Origin: Acidobacteriota bacterium
GTDB lineage: Bacteria; Acidobacteriota; Blastocatellia; Chloracidobacteriales; JADJPF01
Direction of reading: 5' to 3'
DNA: 64,000 nucleotides
Assembly (NCBI GenBank): GCA_016213785.1
Contig: JACQZQ010000101.1
Coordinates: 1-64,000 of the forward strand
The position numbers were made by a program, and so were the translations under genes. The notes below the pieces were generated by a model. The model was given only the letters and a program-made list of their open reading frames with translations, was not told where the DNA came from and did not search any database. Positions 44,732-54,535 of this stretch are shown here, piece by piece; the first letter of the stretch is position 1; each line of letters opens with the position of its first letter.

Positions 44732-46333
44732 ATGGCGTTATTTGATAAAGTCTGGCAGCAAATGAACACTCGCTTAGACCAAGCAAAAGTCAACCGAGAG
44801 ATTGAGCGCCTTCGCCAAGCTCTCTATATCAACCCTAATGACACTGAAGCACTGCGTCAGTTAGGAACTCTTTTTCAAACTTCTAATATGGTAGAAGAAG
44901 CCATAGAAACCTTTATACGTCTAGCAGATCTTTATCAAAACGCTAAACAATATGATTTAGCGCTAGCCTATTATCGTAAGGTAGAAAAGTTAGGAGATAA
45001 TGAAAGACGCGCCTCAATCCTTAAAGAAATTGAACGTATTCACCATGGATTAGGCCAGTTTGAAGATGCATATCGAACCTGCCGCCAAATTGCTGAAGTC
45101 TATTTAGCAATGAATCAAAAAGAAGCCGCTCGTGGCTTTTTCTCTTCACTTCCTACTTTTGGAGAAAAAGACGAACTCTATAGAAAAGAATTAAGAGAAA
45201 TGATAGGGGTAAGAGATGAAGCTTGGGCACAAGGAGCAAAGGGGACTTGGGTAGAAGAACAGCCCCGCGCAACTAGCCCAGGCTTAGCACCACTACCTGG
45301 TTATCCTGTTTCTCGTGCCAAAGTTGGAGTTACTCAAGAGGAACAAATAGCATTTGCTGACTTAAGTATTTTAGTAGTAGATGATGATCCTAATATTTGT
45401 TTACTTCTTAGCACAGCAATTAAAAACTTAAGCTGTCAGGTAATTACAGCCAATAATGGAATGGAAGGAGTAGATAAAGCTTTAAGATTAAGACCAAATA
45501 TTATTATTTCCGATCTACTTATGCCTAAAATGGATGGCAGCCAATTCTTTAAGAAATTACAAGAATATCCTGAAACACAGACTATCCCTTTTGTTTGTTT
45601 AACTTCACGTGGTCAAGAAGAAGAAAAAATAGCTGCACTTGAAAGAGGAGTAGAAGATTATTGGGTTAAACCCTTTAGTATTGCAGAAATTACTATGCGT
45701 ATAAAGAAACTCCTACAAAAACAACTCCAAAATGTTCAAACTAATTATAATGCTACAGGAACAGGACAAGTAGAACTGGCAGGAAACCTAGGCGAAATGA
45801 CCCCATCAGATTTACTACGTTTTTCTGAAGCTAAACGTAAAAGCGGTATATTACAACTTAAAAGTGGTGAGGTAGAAGGCTCAATCTTTTTCCAAAACGG
45901 CGAGATAGTTGACGCTCAATATATGAATTTAATGGGCGAACCTGCCCTACTTTCACTACTTAACTGGAATTCAGGGACTTTTACTTTTCAATCTCAATAT
46001 ATTTCTGTTCCTCGTACCATTGTTTCAAGCATTGATGAGATTTTATCTAGGATGATGCAACAATATGATGAAGAATATTACTTAACAGAACAACTTCCCC
46101 ATCCTTCTTTAACTCTGGTATTAACACAGGCTTTTTATGAAGCTTTACAAACAACCCGTTTTCCCCGCTCTGTAGATCGTCTAATGATTCTTTTTGATGG
46201 TAGTCATCCTTTAGGCGAATGTTTAGAACAACTCCGTGGAGATACAGACGCAATACGTTTACTTGTAGAGTTATATCGCCAAGGTTTAGCTGTTGTTTAT
46301 AATTATGCCTATTATCAACAACAACAACAATAA
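44732..46333 (+). CDS. TPR - receiver - DUF4388 regulator
   Basis: A 533-residue signalling protein. About 30-150 are TPR-like helices (PNDTEALRQLGTLFQTSNMV; LALAYYRKVEKLG). A receiver follows at about 211-330, with acidic D217-D219, phospho-acceptor D261 in ISDLLMPKMDG and K313 in WVKPF. About 348-450 is DUF4388 (GNLGEMTPSDLLRFSEAKRKSGILQL ... FFQNGEIVDAQY), known as the PatA-type N-terminal domain of gliding and twitching regulators. The C-terminus ends in five glutamines. A role in surface motility or polarity is plausible given pilT in the window but not shown. Its stop overlaps the first possible ATG of the next gene. Confidence 0.88.
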   Translation: MALFDKVWQQMNTRLDQAKVNREIERLRQALYINPNDTEALRQLGTLFQTSNMVEEAIETFIRLADLYQNAKQYDLALAYYRKVEKLGDNERRASILKEIERIHHGLGQFEDAYRTCRQIAEVYLAMNQKEAARGFFSSLPTFGEKDELYRKELREMIGVRDEAWAQGAKGTWVEEQPRATSPGLAPLPGYPVSRAKVGVTQEEQIAFADLSILVVDDDPNICLLLSTAIKNLSCQVITANNGMEGVDKALRLRPNIIISDLLMPKMDGSQFFKKLQEYPETQTIPFVCLTSRGQEEEKIAALERGVEDYWVKPFSIAEITMRIKKLLQKQLQNVQTNYNATGTGQVELAGNLGEMTPSDLLRFSEAKRKSGILQLKSGEVEGSIFFQNGEIVDAQYMNLMGEPALLSLLNWNSGTFTFQSQYISVPRTIVSSIDEILSRMMQQYDEEYYLTEQLPHPSLTLVLTQAFYEALQTTRFPRSVDRLMILFDGSHPLGECLEQLRGDTDAIRLLVELYRQGLAVVYNYAYYQQQQQ

Positions 46334-46374
46334 TGGTGGTTAATTTCTTATCGTTAACTCTTATCGTTAAATTT

Positions 46375-47766
46375 ATGAGCCTAATTAATAAATTAAAAAA
46401 AATTGTTGGAGCAAATAATGTTTTATCTGACCCAACAGAACTATTAGTTTATGAGTGTGATGCCCTAACAACTCATAGATCCTTGCCTAAAGCAGTAGTC
46501 CTTGTTTCTTCTACAGATCAAGTGTCAAAAACTATAAAAATACTTAATCAAGAAAATGTACCTTTTACTGCAAGAGGTGCTGGTACAGGTTTATCAGGCG
46601 GAGCATTAGCGCTTGAGGGTAGTATTATTATTGAAATGGCAAAAATGAATCGTGTATTAGAAGTTAATTATATGGATCGCTATGCCATAGTAGAAACAGG
46701 GCTTATTAACATTAATCTTACTCGTAGAGTAGAAACCTCAGGCTATTTTTATGCACCAGACCCGTCTAGTCAAACAGCCTGTACAATAGGCGGTAATATT
46801 GCAGAAAACGCTGGAGGCCCACATTGTCTTAAATATGGCTCTACAGTAAACCATATTCTTGCCTTAAAAGTAGTATTACCATCTGGTGAAGTTACTATGT
46901 TAGGTAGTCAAGGCATAGATACAATTGGTTATGATTTAGTAGGGCTTTTTGTAGGTTCAGAAGGGACTTTTGGAATAGCTACAGAAGCAACTGTAAGACT
47001 GCAACGTTTACCTGAAACCGTTAAAACTCTAATGGTAGATTTTCTTAGTACGGAAGAAGCAAGTCGAGCAGTTTCTTCAATTATTGCTGCTGGAATACTA
47101 CCTTCTGCTTTGGAAATGATGGATATTGTAACGGTTCAAGCTATTGAAGCATCGGTTTTTGCTTCGGGTTTGCCAGTAGATGCTGCGGCTATAGTTATAA
47201 TTGATCTTGATGGTTTAATAGTAGATCTAGAAGTTGAAACTGAAAGAGTAAAACAAATTTGTCTTAACCAAGGTGCTCGTAGTGTTCAAATTGCCCGCGA
47301 TCAAACAGAAAGATTAAAAATTTGGGCTGGGCGTAAAAGTGCTTTTGGTGCAATGGGGCGTATTAGCCCAGATTTAATGGTACAAGATGCTGTAATTCCT
47401 CGTAGCAAATTACCTATAGTTTTAGCCAAGGTTTATAGTATCGCTAAAACATATAATCTACGTATTTCTAATGTTTTTCATGCAGGAGATGGAAATCTTC
47501 ATCCTAATATTAGTTATGATGGAAGAGATAAGGATGAAGTTAGTAGGGTAAAAACTGCGTGTCGTGAAATTATGGAACTTTGTGTTGGTGTTGGAGGCTC
47601 AATTACTGGTGAACACGGTGTAGGAGCAGATAAAATTGATTATATGTCTTTAATTTTTTCAGAAAATGACCTTAAAACAATGCTTAGTATAAGAGATTGT
47701 TTTAACCCTAAACAGCTGGCTAATCCTAAAAAAATGATTCCTTCTCTACGGTGTAGAGCATATTAA
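46375..47766 (+). CDS. glcD: FAD-linked oxidase, glycolate oxidase subunit GlcD type
   Basis: A 463-residue flavoenzyme oxidising 2-hydroxy acids. ATG at 46375 (MSLINKLKKIVG) fits the family start. The open frame reaches ATG 46333, which overlaps the previous stop, so coupling from there is an alternative. FAD-binding PCMH elements: FTARGAGTGLSGGALAL, DPSSQTACTIGGNIAENAGGPHCLKYG and GLFVGSEGTFGIATEATVRL. The C-terminal lobe has VFHAGDGNLHPNISYD and GEHGVG. glcE and glcF are not adjacent, so it may act alone as a D-lactate/glycolate-type dehydrogenase. It ends at a strong terminator. Confidence 0.9.
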   Translation: MSLINKLKKIVGANNVLSDPTELLVYECDALTTHRSLPKAVVLVSSTDQVSKTIKILNQENVPFTARGAGTGLSGGALALEGSIIIEMAKMNRVLEVNYMDRYAIVETGLININLTRRVETSGYFYAPDPSSQTACTIGGNIAENAGGPHCLKYGSTVNHILALKVVLPSGEVTMLGSQGIDTIGYDLVGLFVGSEGTFGIATEATVRLQRLPETVKTLMVDFLSTEEASRAVSSIIAAGILPSALEMMDIVTVQAIEASVFASGLPVDAAAIVIIDLDGLIVDLEVETERVKQICLNQGARSVQIARDQTERLKIWAGRKSAFGAMGRISPDLMVQDAVIPRSKLPIVLAKVYSIAKTYNLRISNVFHAGDGNLHPNISYDGRDKDEVSRVKTACREIMELCVGVGGSITGEHGVGADKIDYMSLIFSENDLKTMLSIRDCFNPKQLANPKKMIPSLRCRAY

Positions 47767-47777
47767 AAAATTAAAAA

Positions 47778-47801
47778 AACCCAGCTTTTTAGGGCTGGGT
47801 T
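47778..47801. terminator. Bidirectional terminator, glcD / AP2 gene
   Basis: AACCCAGC / GCTGGGTT is an 8-bp stem with an 8-base loop (tttttagg), preceded by A-runs. It lies 11 bases after the glcD stop and 40 bases from the convergent AP2 gene. Confidence 0.8.
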
Positions 47802-47841
47802 ATAGGCAACTTGATAAACTCAATAAACAATAAGGTTTTTA

Positions 47842-48312
47842 TTAAACACTTGCCATGGATTCTAAAATTCTAGGCTCAATGGTTTTACCATAAATTTCTC
47901 TCTCTTTTTTCTTTCTAATTCTATAAGCTTTTAGAAAAGCTTTTTCCTCGCCATATCTATCAATTGAAACAGAGGTACGCTTAATTACACCTGGAGTTGG
48001 GTTCCAATTGACTTCATAGACCTCACGACCCTCTTTAACTTTTCTTACAACACCTACTACACCAGTTTTGTTCTTTGGACTATAGGTAACAACTTTTCTA
48101 TCTGTTCTTGGCTTGCCTATGTCTTTTTCTAGGCAATTACGATGGCGAACTGCTTTAGTTAAAGCTCTTTCTGAGCCTCCATTTTTTTCATCGCTGAAAA
48201 ATTTAGAATACATTTTGCCATTAAACCATACTCTTACATACCAACCATGAGTATGATTTGCATCTTGGTCAATGCGACTAATCCCTTTATATTTGTTTTT
48301 TTCTAAACTCAT
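47842..48312 (-). CDS. Protein with two tandem AP2-like DNA-binding domains
   Basis: A 156-residue basic protein. Residues about 8-68 (KGISRIDQ ... HGWYVRVWFNGKMYSKFFSDEKNGGSERALTKAVRHRN, read in pieces) match the AP2 pattern of a three-stranded sheet (GWYVRVW, KMYSKFF) plus helix. Residues about 82-145 repeat it (GVVGVVRKV, YEVNWNP, KRTSVSI, EEKAFLKAYRIRKKKE). No nuclease or integrase domain is attached, unlike the usual bacterial AP2 fusions with HNH homing endonucleases. It could be a small transcription factor. A 26-bp perfect palindrome lies in the divergent promoter region upstream. Confidence 0.7.
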   Translation of the reverse strand: MSLEKNKYKGISRIDQDANHTHGWYVRVWFNGKMYSKFFSDEKNGGSERALTKAVRHRNCLEKDIGKPRTDRKVVTYSPKNKTGVVGVVRKVKEGREVYEVNWNPTPGVIKRTSVSIDRYGEEKAFLKAYRIRKKKEREIYGKTIEPRILESMASV

Positions 48313-48676
48313 ATCTTCTCCCTAATTAAAACTTTTCTTAACAAAACTAACTATACTTACTAGGCAATTCTTCTCCCGTAAGTAGAGGCAACAATTCATT
48401 AGTTGTTTGTTTGTCTTTTGATTCTAATAAAAAAACCCTATTTATCCTAGAAATTTATTAAATTTTTATTAAGATTTTCCCGGTTTTTAAATATAAATAT
48501 TTTTATATAAATTTCAGGTTATAAAGATAGTGGGGAAATTTCCCCACTATCCATAAGAAAACCTTTCTAAGTCTTTAAGTATGGCTATAAGCTCAAGCAT
48601 AAGTCTTTCTTATTCTATGAATTAACTATTAAGGCACAAAGATTGCGTTAAGCCTTTCTTAAGAAAGTGAGGTATT
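48313..48676. other. Divergent intergenic region with 26-bp palindrome
   Basis: About 360 AT-rich bases between the AP2 gene and the P-type ATPase. The only standout is the palindrome at 48526-48551. No frame is supported. Confidence 0.6.
48526..48551. promoter_or_regulatory. Perfect 26-bp palindrome
   Basis: GATAGTGGGGAAA / TTTCCCCACTATC is a perfect inverted repeat with no spacer, about 125 bases upstream of the P-type ATPase start. With no loop and no T-run it looks more like a dimeric regulator's operator than a terminator. Confidence 0.55.
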
Positions 48677-51439
48677 ATGGGCAATCTATATAAAATAAGT
48701 ATTGAGGGGCTAATTAAAGAACTTCATACGGATCTAGCGAGCGGGTTAAGCACAAAAGAAGCAAATGAACGATTAAAAAAATATGGTTATAATGAGTTAA
48801 CAGAACAAAATATTAAAAGCCCTTGGGTAATTTTATGGGAACAACTAACAGCAACTATGGTACTTGTACTTATTTTTGCTGCTATTGTTTCAGCTTTTCT
48901 AGGAGATTATAAAGATGCTATTGCAATTATGGCAATAGTTATACTTAATGCCCTGCTAGGCTTAAACCAAGAATTTAAGGCAGAAAAAGCTATTGCAGCA
49001 CTAAAAAAACTTGCTGTTCCAAATGTAAAAGTACGCCGTGATAATCTATTACAAGAAATTTCTGCACGTGAGCTTGTAATAGGCGATATAGTTATGCTTG
49101 AGGCTGGAAATATACTCCCTGCTGATTGTCGAATTAGCGAGAGTGTTAATTTACGTGTCCAAGAGTCAGCTTTAACAGGAGAATCTGAAGCTGTTGAAAA
49201 AGATGCTAAGTTTTTTACCACCAGCGATTTACCCATCGCAGATCGTTGTAATATGCTTTATATGGGAACAGTTGTTACTTATGGTAGGGGCCAAGCAATT
49301 GTTACCGACACAGGTATGAACACTGAGCTTGGGCGTATTGCAACAATGATTCAAACGGTTGATCGCGAGCCTACACCCCTTCAACGTAGACTTGATCAAG
49401 TAGGGCGAAGTTTAATCATAGCCATTACTATTTTAGTTGTAATTATTTTTGCCTTAGGTTTACTGCGTGGTGAAGAATTAAATTTAATGCTACTTACAGG
49501 AGTTAGTTTAGCTGTAGCAGCCATTCCTGAAGCTCTTCCTGCTGTTGTCACAATTACTCTAGCCTTAGGCGCACAACGAATGCTTAAACGCCACTGCTTA
49601 ATTAGAAAGCTTCCTGCTGTAGAAACTCTAGGGTCAATTACAGTAATTTGCTCTGATAAAACAGGAACTTTAACAGAAAACCGTATGACGGTTACATCAT
49701 TAAATATAATAGGCCAAAATATTGATCTAACTAAAGAATCTACTAGACTTGAGCTTTTAGAAAACCCCGCAGCCTTATTATTAGTGGGTGCAACTCTTTG
49801 TAATGATGCCGTATTAAACCCTAGTAATGGTGAAAATATTACTGCTACAGGTGATCCAACAGAAGCGGCTTTAGTTGTTGCAGCAGCAAATCAAAACTTA
49901 TCAAAACCTTATCTAGAAACTGTTCTACCCCGTATTTCAGAAGTTCCTTTTGATTCTGAACGTAAAAGAATGACCACAGTACATAAACTAGCTACACCAG
50001 AATCAACAGACCCATTAACCCAACTTATAGCTGAAAAAAGCCTTATAAATAAAAACTCGCCCTTTATTGCTTTTACCAAAGGTGCTGTAGATGGGTTACT
50101 TCAAGTGACAGCAAATGTTTTAAGAAAAGGAAGAGTAGAAAAATTAACCGATGAGCTTAGAAAAGAGATTATAGAAGCCCATAACCAAATTACTCAAAAG
50201 GGCAAACGTGTTTTAGGAGTCGCTTTTCGCACAGTTGCAGAAGATTTATTAGCTAATAATTTAACAGCAATTGAGCAAGAGCTAACATTTGTAGGAATGT
50301 TGGCAATGATTGATCCAGCCCGCCCAGAAGTAAAAAATGCAGTATTAACCTGTAAGACTGCTGGTATTCGCCCTATTATGATTACAGGTGATCATCCTCT
50401 TACTGCCCAATATATTGCTAAAGAGCTAGAAATTTCTAAAGAAGGGCTGATTTTAACTGGTCAAGATTTAGACAAACTTTCTTTAGATGAACTTACTAAA
50501 GCAGTTAATGAAGTTTCAATTTTTGCTCGTGTTGCACCTGAACATAAGTTAAAGATTGTTCAAGCTTTACAAAATAATGGGCAAGTGGTTGCAATGACTG
50601 GAGATGGTGTAAATGATGCACCTGCACTGAAAAAAGCTGATATTGGTGTTGCAATGGGAATTACTGGAACAGATGTTTCTAAAGAAGCTTCAGATATGGT
50701 TTTAATTGATGATAATTTTGCAACTATAGTTGCGGCTATAGAAGAAGGCCGTGTTATCTATGACAATATAAAGAAGTATATTAAACAAACACTTACGGGA
50801 AATTTAGGTGCCATTTGGGTAACACTTTTTGCACCACTTTTAGGAATGCCTATTCCTATGTTACCACTTCAAATACTTTGGCTTAATCTTGTAGCTGATG
50901 GTTTGCCTTCAGTAGCCCTAGGTCTTGAACCCGCAGAACAAGACACTATGCGCCGACCTCCAAACTATCCTAATGAAAGCATCTTTAGCCGAAAAGTCAT
51001 TGTACAAATACTTTGGGGAGGAATTCTTATAGGAACTGTACTTTTAGGGGTAGGTTATTTTTATTGGAGTAAAAATAGCCCTGTTTGGCAAACAATGGTA
51101 CTTACAACAATAATTTTCTCTCGTATGAGTTTAATTATGGCTGTACGCTCTTCAAAAGCTTCTCTTTTTCAAATAGGGATACTTTCTAATAAACCTCTTT
51201 TAGGTGCTGTAAGTCTAACTATTTTAATGCAATTAGCAATAATTTATGTACCCTTTTTACAAAACTTTTTTGGCACAGTAGCACTTTCACTAACAGATCT
51301 TGGTATTGGTGCAATTTTAAGTTTAGTAATATTTGTTGGAATAGAGATTGAAAAATGGGTTTTAAGGACAAAAAATGATGAGACTCTTCCAAAATCAGAA
51401 CATAGAAATTTAATTGTTGGTCTACCTACAGGACTCTAA
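48677..51439 (+). CDS. P-type cation (Ca2+-type) ATPase
   Basis: A 920-residue P2-type ATPase exporting a divalent cation, probably Ca2+. Phosphorylation motif [12 protein letters not shown] with D327; TGES-loop [11 protein letters not shown]; M4 with [19 protein letters not shown]; hinge [23 protein letters not shown] read in pieces; M6 [16 protein letters not shown]. The N-terminal cation-ATPase segment is present ([19 protein letters not shown]). Full length. No heavy-metal binding domain. It is monocistronic; a palindrome upstream might regulate it. Confidence 0.95.
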   Translation: [920 protein letters not shown]

Positions 51440-51461
51440 AAAATAAAGTATTAAAAAAGCT

Positions 51462-51489
51462 AAAAGGGAGCTTTGTTAAGCTCCCTTTT
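51462..51489. terminator. Bidirectional terminator, P-type ATPase / M43 protease
   Basis: AAAAGGGAGCTT / AAGCTCCCTTTT is a perfect 12-bp stem with loop TGTT, followed by Ts on the plus strand and preceded by As. Confidence 0.9.
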
Positions 51490-51516
51490 TTATTATCAAA
51501 CTTTTTACTTAGTAAA

Positions 51517-52479
51517 TTATTTACCAAAACGGTAGGTGGTAAACATTGAATCCATACGAGCATCTTGACCTGATGTAAATTGGAACATACAAGAATCGTC
51601 TGAGTAATCCATAAAGTTAGTAATAGGATCATTACCAGTAGCAGAGCAGGTATTGCGGCCTGTTGGGCAACCACTAGCTGGGCTAGCTTCGGCTGGTGTA
51701 TCAGAAACAAAGTCACCGCCAGTTGTTGAACAGCCACCTTGGAATGTGTGATATAAACCCATCCAGTGACCTACTTCGTGTGTTGCTGTATCGCCTAGAT
51801 TGTATGGTGCTGCGCTTCCGCCTGGGACGCTGCTATAAAGTATAACGACACCGTCATCTTTAGGATTGCCTGTATATGACCAAGGGAATGTGGCATAACC
51901 AAGAAGGCCGCCACCTGGGCTATTAGTGTAGATGTTAAGATCGTCTGCTGTACCTTTACGTAAAGCATTTTTCATTTGATTTTGGGCTGTTGTACCTGGG
52001 CCAGCAGCATACCAAGTAGAATTGGTAGTACGGTCAACACTAACTAAATTAAAACTATAGCCCCAAGCTGCATAAGCGTTGTTTAGTACGTTCATTTGGT
52101 TAGTAATCATAGTTGATGTAATATCACCATTACTAACACCTGTGCCTCTTCTAATTACGTGGAAATAAACATTAATTGTTGCGCCTGTTACATTAGGAGA
52201 AATTTTTGATGCTTCTAATAAATCTTTTTGGAAATTACGCTCAATTTGTTTCATATCACTAGAATTTAAGTGATTAGCACAACGTCTTCCGCTTTCAATA
52301 AAGGCTCTTTGATTGACATACTCAACATCGCCTAAAGTGAATGGGAGAAGAGATTGAACATCTTCATCACCTTTGCTTAAAGGCTCAGTTTGAGGTTGTT
52401 GACCAATTACTAAAGAAAGTAAATTAAAGCTTAGTACTATAGCTGCAATCATTAAGAAGCTGATTCTACTCTTTTTCAT
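51517..52479 (-). CDS. Secreted M43-type zinc metalloprotease
   Basis: A 320-residue metzincin. Signal peptide about 1-26. A short propeptide-like part (SGRRCANH with a free cysteine, perhaps a cysteine switch) precedes the catalytic domain from about residue 100. Zinc site HEVGHWMGLYH at 234-244 with H234, H238, H244 and E235 as base; Met-turn in NFMDYSDDSCMFQF. This is the pappalysin/cytophagalysin (M43) arrangement. No C-terminal secretion or binding domain. AAAGGA precedes the start. Monocistronic with a long empty region upstream. Confidence 0.92.
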   Translation of the reverse strand: MKKSRISFLMIAAIVLSFNLLSLVIGQQPQTEPLSKGDEDVQSLLPFTLGDVEYVNQRAFIESGRRCANHLNSSDMKQIERNFQKDLLEASKISPNVTGATINVYFHVIRRGTGVSNGDITSTMITNQMNVLNNAYAAWGYSFNLVSVDRTTNSTWYAAGPGTTAQNQMKNALRKGTADDLNIYTNSPGGGLLGYATFPWSYTGNPKDDGVVILYSSVPGGSAAPYNLGDTATHEVGHWMGLYHTFQGGCSTTGGDFVSDTPAEASPASGCPTGRNTCSATGNDPITNFMDYSDDSCMFQFTSGQDARMDSMFTTYRFGK

Positions 52480-53123
52480 GTTATTTTCCTTTATTGAAAG
52501 ATTTTATTAAGATTTTTGGTGTGTGCTTTTATATAAGGCAACTTGAAGGCCATAAAATAACTTTTTCCGGTAAAAGATCCAAAAAATATACAATTTATTG
52601 ATAATACAGCTAGTTACTTCTCTTAACCGCTAACCTATTGTATTATCTATAAATTAAAACAGATGCTTATAAAGTATGCAGTCCAAAAGTAGTTTTTTCT
52701 TTCTTTAGGCTAATTAGTTATCTTATAGATAATTAAGAAGTTAGATAAATTAAAAATTTTCCATTAGTTAAAAATAAGCCTTTAGCAAGCCCATTTTACA
52801 AGCATTTTAAGCTTATTAGCTATTTAGTTAAATTAGTTAAAATTTTAGAGTTTTTAATACTTGCTGCATAGTTAGTATACATTTAGGTTTATATAGATTT
52901 TATTAAATTTCCTATAAGTTATGTATTTCTAAATAAATAAAAGCCCTTGAACATCTACTTTACACAGTTTTGTTAAATAAGTTTACAGTTAATTTTCTTA
53001 GGTTAATTAGGTAGGGTATAAGATAAATAATAGCAGCATCTCTATTAATATTTCCTATAGGTTTTAACATCAATAGAAATGCTGCTATAAAATTTTTAAG
53101 TCTCTATAAATTAAAGGCGCTAA
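52480..53123. other. Longest non-coding stretch of the window
   Basis: About 640 strongly AT-rich bases between the protease start and the boxB stop. I see no frame, tRNA or repeat apart from the terminator at 53,030-53,088. It must carry the protease promoter on the minus strand; no clear -35/-10 pair was found. Confidence 0.5.
53030..53088 (-). terminator. Terminator downstream of boxB
   Basis: ATAGCAGCATCTCTATT pairs with AATAGAAATGCTGCTAT (one mismatch) around a 25-base loop, 36 bases after the boxB stop. The long stem and position fit a terminator, though the loop is large. Confidence 0.5.
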
Positions 53124-54533
53124 CTACGCAAAACGCACATATTCAAAATCTAAAGGCTTGTTATTAATGCCTTTAGCAGGAGGAGCAATCCAATTAGCCA
53201 TTTTACCGTGCTCATAAACTGGTTTCATTAGTGATTCTACATAATCGTAATCTTCTTTTGTAGGTAGCCAGTCTGATTTCTTAGTTTCATACTCTTCTTT
53301 AGAAAGTAGATTTCCTTGAGGGTCAAAGGCAAAGCCTGAATAAACCCCGATATTTCTATTAAAGCGTTGTGATGGAAGGCTTAAGCGATTACTTAAGCCT
53401 AGTTTCTCAAGTGAATCATTCCATCTATCTAAAGCACGTTCACAATCTTCTTTATAAGCATCTCGAAGTACTAAATTCATAGCTCTACGTAAAGGAATAT
53501 CAGTATTAGAAAGTCTTCCTTCATTGCTAACAACCTCAAAATTATAAACATCTTCTAGTGCAATATGGTCTTTATAGCGCTTAGGATCTGCTTCACGAAA
53601 ACGTCCCTTTAGTCCTGCCCCAAAGAAGGTTGCAGCATTAGAAGAATCTTCACCACCAAAGAGATCAAGTGAGGCTGTATACCATTCATTAATATATTTT
53701 TGAATAATATTTAGAGGGATTGCGCCTAACTCACGTACATCCTCGCTTTTAGCTTCTTTCATTAGCTCTCCAGTACGTTTAACAACTCTGCCTACGCCCA
53801 TTTCACCAACAAAAAGATGGTGTGCTTCTTCAGTAAGCATAAATTGTGTAGAGCGTGCTAGAGGGTCAAAACCGCTTTCAGCAAGGGCTGCAAGCTGATA
53901 TTTACCATCGCGATCAGTAAACATTGTAAAACAGAAAAATGCTAACCAATCATTCATTGGTTTATTAAAGGCACCAAGGATCCTTGGTGTATCAGGGTTT
54001 CCACTACGACGAGTAAGTAAATCTTCGGCTTCTTCACGGCCATCACGGCCAAAGAATTGATGTAGTAAGTAAACCATTGCCCAAAGATGACGGCCTTCTT
54101 CTACATTTACTTGAAAAAGATTGCGTAAGTCATAAATACTAGGAGCAGTTTTTCCAAGTAGGCGTTGTTGTTCAACTGATGCTGGCTCAGTATCGGCTTG
54201 AGTAACAATAATTCTACGTAGTTCCTTACGAAATTCACCTGGTACTTCATTCCATATAGGTGAGCCAATATGGTCGCCAAAATGAATAGTTCGTTCAGTA
54301 GGAGGAGTTAAGAAAATACCCCAGCGATAATCTGGCATTTTTACATAGTCAAAATGTGCCCAACCGCCTGCTTCAACGCTAACGGCTGTACGAAGGTAGA
54401 TATCATCTTTTTGGAAACCTTCAGGCCCCATTTCCACCCACCATTGAATAAAATTAGGTTGCCATTGTTCTAAAGCACGTTGTAAGCGTTTATTATCAGA
54501 AAGATTTACATTATTAGGAATTTTTTCAAACAT
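53124..54533 (-). CDS. boxB: Benzoyl-CoA 2,3-epoxidase subunit BoxB
   Basis: A 469-residue di-iron monooxygenase subunit that forms 2,3-epoxybenzoyl-CoA from benzoyl-CoA and O2. ATG at 54533 (GGAGG 11 bases upstream, inside the end of boxC) is preferred over the in-frame TTG at 54551. Carboxylate/histidine iron ligands are visible as VEEGRHLWAMVY and TEEAHHLFVGE. The family blocks KMPDYRWGIFLTPPTERTIHFGDH (read in pieces) and FFGAGLKGRFREADPKRYKDH are present. The reductase subunit gene boxA is not in the window. It is coupled to boxC: the boxC stop is 2 bases before the ATG. Confidence 0.95.
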   Translation of the reverse strand: MFEKIPNNVNLSDNKRLQRALEQWQPNFIQWWVEMGPEGFQKDDIYLRTAVSVEAGGWAHFDYVKMPDYRWGIFLTPPTERTIHFGDHIGSPIWNEVPGEFRKELRRIIVTQADTEPASVEQQRLLGKTAPSIYDLRNLFQVNVEEGRHLWAMVYLLHQFFGRDGREEAEDLLTRRSGNPDTPRILGAFNKPMNDWLAFFCFTMFTDRDGKYQLAALAESGFDPLARSTQFMLTEEAHHLFVGEMGVGRVVKRTGELMKEAKSEDVRELGAIPLNIIQKYINEWYTASLDLFGGEDSSNAATFFGAGLKGRFREADPKRYKDHIALEDVYNFEVVSNEGRLSNTDIPLRRAMNLVLRDAYKEDCERALDRWNDSLEKLGLSNRLSLPSQRFNRNIGVYSGFAFDPQGNLLSKEEYETKKSDWLPTKEDYDYVESLMKPVYEHGKMANWIAPPAKGINNKPLDFEYVRFA

Positions 54534-54535
54534 TT

